Shown here piece after piece: positions 59,686-64,000 of a stretch of DNA of 64,000 nt. The translations under genes were made by a program, and so were the position numbers. Location: assembly GCF_037949795.1 (NCBI RefSeq), contig NZ_CP149932.1, forward strand, positions 919,001 to 983,000. Direction: 5' to 3'. This stretch comes from Thioclava sp. GXIMD2076 (GTDB lineage: Bacteria > Pseudomonadota > Alphaproteobacteria > Rhodobacterales > Rhodobacteraceae). Numbering within the stretch: position 1 is the stretch's first letter; each line of letters begins with the position of its first letter. The notes under the pieces were generated by a model. That model saw only the letters and a program-made list of their open reading frames with translations. It did not search any database and was not told the DNA's origin.

Positions 59686-60549
59686 ATGAGCCGTATTGTT
59701 TATCTCAACGGTGAGTATATCCCCGAAGAAGAGGCCAAGGTTTCGATCTTCGACCGTGGTTTTGTCATGGGCGATGCCGTCTATGAGGTGACTGCCGTGA
59801 TCGGCGGCAAGCTGTGGGATTTCGAGGGCCATGTGAAGCGTCTTGCCCGTTCGCTGAACGAGCTGGAGATGCAGAACCCGCTCAGCCGCGAAGAGCTTCT
59901 GGAGATCCACCGCGAGCTGATCGCACGCAATCCCGAGTTCATCGACGGCGGCATCTACCTGCAGATCTCGCGCGGCAATGCCGGTGACCGCGACTTCGCC
60001 TTCCCGCCCGCCGATGTGAAGCCGACCGTAGTGCTTTATACCCAAGCCAAGAACGGCCTGCTGGATGACCCCAAGGCCAAGAAAGGCATCAAGGTCATTT
60101 CCGTGCCGGATCTGCGTTGGCACCGTCGCGACATCAAGACCGTGCAGCTGCTCTACCCGTCGCTGGCCAAGATGGCGGCCAAGAAAGCGCATGTCGATGA
60201 TGCTTGGTTTGTCGAGGACGGTTTCGTGACCGAAGGCTCGTCGAATAACGTCTATATCGTGAAAAACGGCAATATCATCACGCGCCCGCTCTCCAATGAC
60301 ATCCTGCACGGGATCACTCGTGCGGCGCTGCTGCGCTATGCGAGCGAAGCGCAGATGACCATCGAGGAGCGCCCCTTCACCATCGAGGAAGCACAAGCCG
60401 CCGATGAGGCCTTCTTCACCTCGGCCTCGGCCTTCGTGACGCCGGTCGTCGAAGTGGATGGCAAGCCGGTTGCGAGCGGCAAGCCCGGCCCCGTCGCCGT
60501 GCGCCTGCGCGAGATCTATCTGGAAGAAAGCGCCAAATCGGCGATCTGA
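59686..60549 (+). CDS. D-amino-acid transaminase
   Basis: A 287-residue fold-type IV PLP aminotransferase. MSRIVYLNGEYIPEEEAKVS is the typical start, IFDRGFVMGDAVYEVTAV follows, and the PLP lysine is in DLRWHRRDIKTVQLLYPSLA. The EGSSNNVYIVKNG and FTSASAFVTPVVEVDG segments are characteristic. It interconverts D-alanine and D-glutamate, and so connects to the DgcN-DgcA route. GAAGGAG precedes the ATG at 59686. A terminator follows. Confidence 0.93.
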   Translation: MSRIVYLNGEYIPEEEAKVSIFDRGFVMGDAVYEVTAVIGGKLWDFEGHVKRLARSLNELEMQNPLSREELLEIHRELIARNPEFIDGGIYLQISRGNAGDRDFAFPPADVKPTVVLYTQAKNGLLDDPKAKKGIKVISVPDLRWHRRDIKTVQLLYPSLAKMAAKKAHVDDAWFVEDGFVTEGSSNNVYIVKNGNIITRPLSNDILHGITRAALLRYASEAQMTIEERPFTIEEAQAADEAFFTSASAFVTPVVEVDGKPVASGKPGPVAVRLREIYLEESAKSAI

Positions 60550-60581
60550 TCCTTTGCGATCCGCATATCTTCAGACAAAAG

Positions 60582-60610
60582 AAAACCCCGGCCGCAAGAC
60601 CGGGGTTTTT
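60582..60610. terminator. Bidirectional terminator
   Basis: AAAACCCCGG and CCGGGGTTTTT form a strong stem with A- and T-tracts on either side, between the transaminase gene and the convergent calcium-binding-repeat gene. Confidence 0.85.
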
Positions 60611-60626
60611 GCATTGCTGCGCGGGG

Positions 60627-62183
60627 TCAGATGGCCGAGGTCACTTCGATTGTCGGCGAGTAATACTCGTCCGCTGTGACGCTGTAGAGCGAGATCTGCT
60701 GGCTCAGCGTTTCGAGGTCTTCCGTCACGCCATCCAGATAGACCACGGTCTCGCCATCGATCTTCACGCTTGTGCCGTTCGAATCCGCCGAGATCGTGAA
60801 GCCGTTCGGCGCCTCATCGGACACGAGTTCCAGAGCTTCGGGGTCATCCCCGCTGGCAGCCGTGCCGAAATCGGTAATGGTCACAGGGTCGCCGCCGCCC
60901 GTGACGGTGCTGACGATATACGCGTCGTTGCCAGCCCCGCCGGTCATCTCGTCCCCGTCATCGCCCACAAGCAGATCATCGCCCGCGCCACCTTCCAGCG
61001 TATCGGACTGGCCAGCCTGCTGATCGAGCGCGACCAGAAGATCATCGTTATAGCCGCCATTGAGGGAGTCCTCGCCGCTCGTGTCGACCAGAACGTCACT
61101 GCCGATATTGCCGCGCAGTGTGTCATCGCCATCCCCGCCCAGAATGGCGTCATTCCCCGCGCCGCCATCGATATAGTCGTCGCCATCTCCGCCCGAGCCG
61201 CCGAAGAAGCCCTCGTCCTCGAGCGAATTGACCAGATCCCCGAGCGCATCGCCCACGGCATCCGGATCACCGGGGTCGACCGAGTCGAGATCGAGCGCGT
61301 CGAGATCGAGCGTGTCGAGCGCGTCCGCATTGCTGTCATCGCCGCCTTCGAGCATGAGCGTGTCGTCACCATCATTGCCCAGGATCGTGTCGCTGCCATC
61401 GCTGCCGTGGATCCGGTCGCGCCCCGCAGTGCCTTGCGTGACCTCACCGGAGGCGCTCACCTGCAGGACGGGGCTCGTGTCCTCGACGGTTTCTTCAGCG
61501 GCGGTGTTGTCGCCGGTGCCATCATCCACGGCCACGCTGTCGTCATCATCGGTAGCTGTGTCGTCCGTATCGCTCGCATCCTCGTCCGAGCTGTCGTCAC
61601 CTGTGGTGCTGTCATCCACGGCCACGCTGTCGTCATCGGTCACGTCATCATCGGTGGCTGTGTCGTCCGCATCGCTCGCATCCTCGTCCGAGCTGTCGTT
61701 ACCAGTGGTGCTGTCATCCACGGCTACGCTGTCGTCATCGGTCGCGTCATCATCGGAGGTTGTGTCTTCCGCGTCGCTCGCATCCCCGTCGGAGCTGTCG
61801 TCACCAGTGGTGCTGTCATCCACGGCTACGCTGTCGTCATCGGTCGCATCATCGTCGGAGGTTGTGTCTTCCGCGTCGCTCGCATCCCCGTCGGAGCTGT
61901 CGTCACCTGTGGTGCTGTCATCCACGGCTACGCTGTCGTCGTCAGTCACGTCATCATCGGTGGCTGTGTCGTCCGCGTCGCTTGCGTCCCCGTCCGAGCT
62001 GTCTGCGCCGGAGCTGTCGGTATCTGTCGTAGTATCATTCGCGACTACGTTGTCGTCGGACTCATCCGCGCCTGAATCGAGCTGCTGATGATGGTCGTCA
62101 TCGTCCTCATCATCCTTGAAGTGATCGTAAACGCCCCAGGTGAATGCCATCGGAAGAAGCGAGAGAAGTAAAAGCGCGCCCAT
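60627..62183 (-). CDS. Acidic RTX-type calcium-binding-repeat protein with variable 34-residue repeats
   Basis: A 518-residue protein. The N-terminal 20 residues are a hydrophobic anchor (MGALLLLSLLPMAFTWGVYD), not a cleavable signal. A highly acidic region of Asp/Ser/Thr follows, built of 34-residue tandem repeats (DDDSVAVDDSTTGDDSSDG). Calcium-binding nonapeptides come next: GSDGSDTILGNDGDDTLMLE, then GGDGDDYIDGGAGNDAILGG and LEGGAGDDLLVGDDGDE. The RTX-like C-terminal end is the sort used by type I exporters, although the anchor suggests a membrane-attached form. The start at 62183 is ATG; a GTG four codons earlier is possible. Confidence 0.85.
   Translation of the reverse strand: MGALLLLSLLPMAFTWGVYDHFKDDEDDDDHHQQLDSGADESDDNVVANDTTTDTDSSGADSSDGDASDADDTATDDDVTDDDSVAVDDSTTGDDSSDGDASDAEDTTSDDDATDDDSVAVDDSTTGDDSSDGDASDAEDTTSDDDATDDDSVAVDDSTTGNDSSDEDASDADDTATDDDVTDDDSVAVDDSTTGDDSSDEDASDTDDTATDDDDSVAVDDGTGDNTAAEETVEDTSPVLQVSASGEVTQGTAGRDRIHGSDGSDTILGNDGDDTLMLEGGDDSNADALDTLDLDALDLDSVDPGDPDAVGDALGDLVNSLEDEGFFGGSGGDGDDYIDGGAGNDAILGGDGDDTLRGNIGSDVLVDTSGEDSLNGGYNDDLLVALDQQAGQSDTLEGGAGDDLLVGDDGDEMTGGAGNDAYIVSTVTGGGDPVTITDFGTAASGDDPEALELVSDEAPNGFTISADSNGTSVKIDGETVVYLDGVTEDLETLSQQISLYSVTADEYYSPTIEVTSAI
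61591..61998 (-). repeat. 102-bp tandem repeats in the acidic protein gene
   Basis: Four units begin at 61,591, 61,693, 61,795 and 61,897, each 102 bp (34 codons) long and starting CTGTCGT on the plus strand; partial units lie at both sides. Units differ at few positions, often silent. Copy number is likely to vary between strains. Confidence 0.9.
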
Positions 62184-62308
62184 AACCTGTTCCACAAACT
62201 ATAATGGAACCTTTTGGAGCACTTCGTTTATGGTTTAGTCAATCTTAATCGAATACAGGGGTAAAAATCGCAGCTTATGGAAACAGTTGGGTGCTTCGGG
62301 TATGATTG

Positions 62309-63064
62309 TTATGGGTTCTGGAGGCTGTCCAATGCCTGTGTCAGAAGCGGAGCAAGCCGCGCGGCCCAACCCTTCTGCTGCTCTTCCGTTACAATCAGGT
62401 CCTGCCGCAGTTCGATCAGCGTATTGAGGCGTCCCGATTGCAGCGCATGGCGGTCGATGGAGTCGCCCGCGAGATGGCCTTTATAGGGTTCGTTATCGCC
62501 GGTCGGGATATGTTGGGCATGTAGCGCCGCGATCAGCGGTTCGGCCAGACGGCGGTCGCGCGGGTCCGACAGGATCCCCACCTGCCACGGCCGCGGCGGG
62601 CGTCCGCGCAGCTGCGGTGTGAAGGAATGGATCGCGCAGATCACGGTATCCTCGCGTCGCGCGGCAAGTGTCTCCAGCGCCGCGTGATAGGGGCGGTGCA
62701 GGCGCTCCAGACGGCGGGCCTTCTCGGTGCGGTCGGCATGGCGGTTGGCGGGGATGATCGTCCCGTCATAAAGCTTCATCAGGAGCGTGGGGTCGGCCTC
62801 GCCGCGGTTCGGGTCGATGACGAGCCGCGAGAAATCCGAACTGATCATCGGCGCGCCCATGAGATCGGCCAGTGCACGGGCCACCCCCAGCGCGCCCGGA
62901 TCATAGGCGATATGGCGCCCCATATCTTCGGGCGGCAGCCCCAGATCGCCGCCATTGATCCAGTCGGGCACATGGTTGGTGGCGTGATCACAGGTAATCA
63001 GCCAGCGCGACGCTCGGTCGATGCCGTGGATAAGGAAGGCAGGGTTGGTCGGGGGTGCGGTCAT
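62309..63064 (-). CDS. N-formylglutamate amidohydrolase family protein
   Basis: A 251-residue member of the N-formylglutamate deformylase family (last step of one histidine-degradation route). Key pieces: WLITCDHATNHVPDW (zinc-type His/Asp), HIAYDPGALGVARALADLMG, ISSDFSRLVIDPNRGEADPT and VICAIHSFTPQLRGRPPRPW. No hut genes are nearby, so the substrate may differ. It lies next to pyk, as in other Rhodobacterales. The 125 bp to the acidic protein gene show no terminator. Confidence 0.88.
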   Translation of the reverse strand: MTAPPTNPAFLIHGIDRASRWLITCDHATNHVPDWINGGDLGLPPEDMGRHIAYDPGALGVARALADLMGAPMISSDFSRLVIDPNRGEADPTLLMKLYDGTIIPANRHADRTEKARRLERLHRPYHAALETLAARREDTVICAIHSFTPQLRGRPPRPWQVGILSDPRDRRLAEPLIAALHAQHIPTGDNEPYKGHLAGDSIDRHALQSGRLNTLIELRQDLIVTEEQQKGWAARLAPLLTQALDSLQNP

Positions 63065-63219
63065 GGGGAAGCGTCCGATGTCACGTATTCTTAGTTTTAT
63101 TACTGCATTGACGTGAATAAGCGAGCCTGCCCCGAAGTGCCAGTTGATCCTGCGACAAAATTGCGCAATACCTTGGGCCGGCCCACGACTAAATTGTAAT
63201 TCCTAGCCAACGAGGTCGC

Positions 63220-64000
63220 ATGAGACGCCTTCGCAAAGTAAAGATCGTCGCCACTCTGGGCCCTGCATCTTCCGATTATGAAACCATTCGCGGTCTGTTC
63301 GAAGCCGGAGCCGATGTGTTCCGCCTGAACATGAGCCACGGGACGCATGACGAGCAGCGCGCGCGCTACGACATCATCCGTCAGGTTGAAGAAGATCTGG
63401 GGCGCCCGATCGCCGTGCTGGCGGACCTTCAGGGTCCCAAGCTCCGCGTCGGGGTGTTCGCAGAGGGGTCGGAAGATCTCGTGGAGGGCGATGCCTTCCG
63501 TCTAGATCTCGACGAGACCGCCGGGGACAAGACCCGCGTCTGTCTGCCCCATCCCGAAATTTTTGCAGCTCTCGAGGCTGGCACCACGCTTTTGGTCAAT
63601 GACGGCAAGATCCGCCTGAAGGTCGAGAAATGCGGTCCGGATTTCGCCGATTGCACCGTGACAGTGGGAGGGACCATCTCCAACCGCAAGGGCGTGAACG
63701 TGCCGGATGTGGTTCTGCCGATCCCCGCATTGTCGCCCAAGGACAAGAAAGATCTGGAATTCGCCTGCCAGCTGGGCGCCGACTGGCTCGCGCTCAGCTT
63801 CGTGCAGCGTGCCGATGACGTGCTCGAGGCGAGAGCCATGGCGCAGGGCCGTGCTCTCATTCTGTCCAAGATCGAGAAACCGGCCGCCGTGAAAGCCTAT
63901 GACGAGATCCTTGAGGTCTCCGACGGGATCATGGTCGCGCGGGGTGACCTTGGCGTCGAACTGCCTGTGCAGAACGTGCCGCCAATCCAGAAGAAGCTGG
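63220..64000 (+). CDS. pyk: Pyruvate kinase, 5' part (continues past the window)
   Basis: The first 260 codons of pyruvate kinase are visible: MRRLRKVKIVATLGPASSDY, RLNMSHGTHDEQRAR, VLADLQGPKLRVGVF, TLLVNDGKIRLKVEKCG and ALILSKIEKPAAVKAYDEIL with the catalytic Lys, and MVARGDLGVELPVQNVPPIQ. The B domain lies around residues 75-170. The start at 63220 follows GAGG. The gene runs off the right edge without a stop. It transfers phosphate from phosphoenolpyruvate to ADP. Confidence 0.96.
   Translation, partial: MRRLRKVKIVATLGPASSDYETIRGLFEAGADVFRLNMSHGTHDEQRARYDIIRQVEEDLGRPIAVLADLQGPKLRVGVFAEGSEDLVEGDAFRLDLDETAGDKTRVCLPHPEIFAALEAGTTLLVNDGKIRLKVEKCGPDFADCTVTVGGTISNRKGVNVPDVVLPIPALSPKDKKDLEFACQLGADWLALSFVQRADDVLEARAMAQGRALILSKIEKPAAVKAYDEILEVSDGIMVARGDLGVELPVQNVPPIQKKL

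Noticed and set aside
61591..61998. Possible CRISPR array
   Set aside because: Units are contiguous 102-bp coding repeats without unique spacers and no cas genes are nearby.
60609..62075. Plus-strand 488-codon open frame with V/I/S-rich repeats
   Set aside because: Antisense of the acidic repeat protein; the repetitive pattern is only the complement of the 102-bp units.

Overview
This is a 64 kb piece of an alphaproteobacterial chromosome, most likely from the order Rhodobacterales (Rhodobacter, Paracoccus or Thioclava relatives). The pointers are high GC content, the neighbourhoods argH-lptM-lysA, ftsE-ftsX-plsC, phaA-phaB and dapF-mtaB, an L-malyl-CoA lyase, and a dgcN-dgcA D-glutamate module of the kind known from marine roseobacters. 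No species can be named from the sequence alone.

Core region 1 (1-13.1 kb) holds dnaJ (cut by the window edge) and dnaK, a DNA-repair AlkB-type dioxygenase converging on an unrelated alkane hydroxylase AlkB, mutY, a DUF721 gene, a DsbA-like oxidoreductase, leuCD, a PopZ-like acidic protein, tolC and a PCMT-family methyltransferase.

An integrated element of about 19.1 kb (13,146-32,308) sits in the 3' end of a tRNA-Cys gene and is bounded by a perfect 45-bp direct repeat. From left to right it carries: a tyrosine recombinase with two small helix-turn-helix (Xis-like) genes; a divergent XRE repressor preceded by five 10-bp phased repeats; an AT-richer nucleotide-centric defence locus made of a UDG-fold glycosylase, a MazG-like hydrolase, Nmad2 and a TIR gene in one operon, divergent from a TIR protein plus a SLOG protein; a methyltransferase / SF2 helicase / GIY-YIG nuclease trio; an orphan RelB-like antitoxin; MobC; a partial type IV secretion cluster (virB6, eexN, virB5); and a replication-initiator-like gene with palindromes inside its coding region. 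Three copies of one promoter/operator block (palindrome with arms AATGTGGTCC and GGACCACATT) lie in front of leftward genes, so parts of the element look like one regulon. A 220-bp patch (27.91-28.13 kb) joins the ends of three T4SS-region genes and looks like the relic of a related cluster.

Core region 2 (32.3-64 kb) holds tRNA-Lys, dapF-mtaB, a TPR protein with ispE, a polyprenyl diphosphate synthase, a tRNA m6A methyltransferase, a DUF465 gene followed by a probable 6S RNA, phaAB, an EAL phosphodiesterase, a PAS protein, tlpA, argH-lptM-lysA, TIGR02302, a zinc-ribbon protein, ftsEX-plsC, accA, a GyrI-like protein, mcl1 divergent from dgcN-dgcA-D-amino-acid transaminase, an acidic calcium-binding-repeat protein with 102-bp tandem repeats, an N-formylglutamate amidohydrolase and the 5' part of pyk.

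The best candidate for an undescribed system is the six-gene TIR/Nmad2/MazG/UDG plus TIR/SLOG locus at 15.76-20.93 kb. It would combine NAD-derived signalling (TIR enzymes and a SLOG sensor) with enzymes acting on unusual nucleotides or bases.
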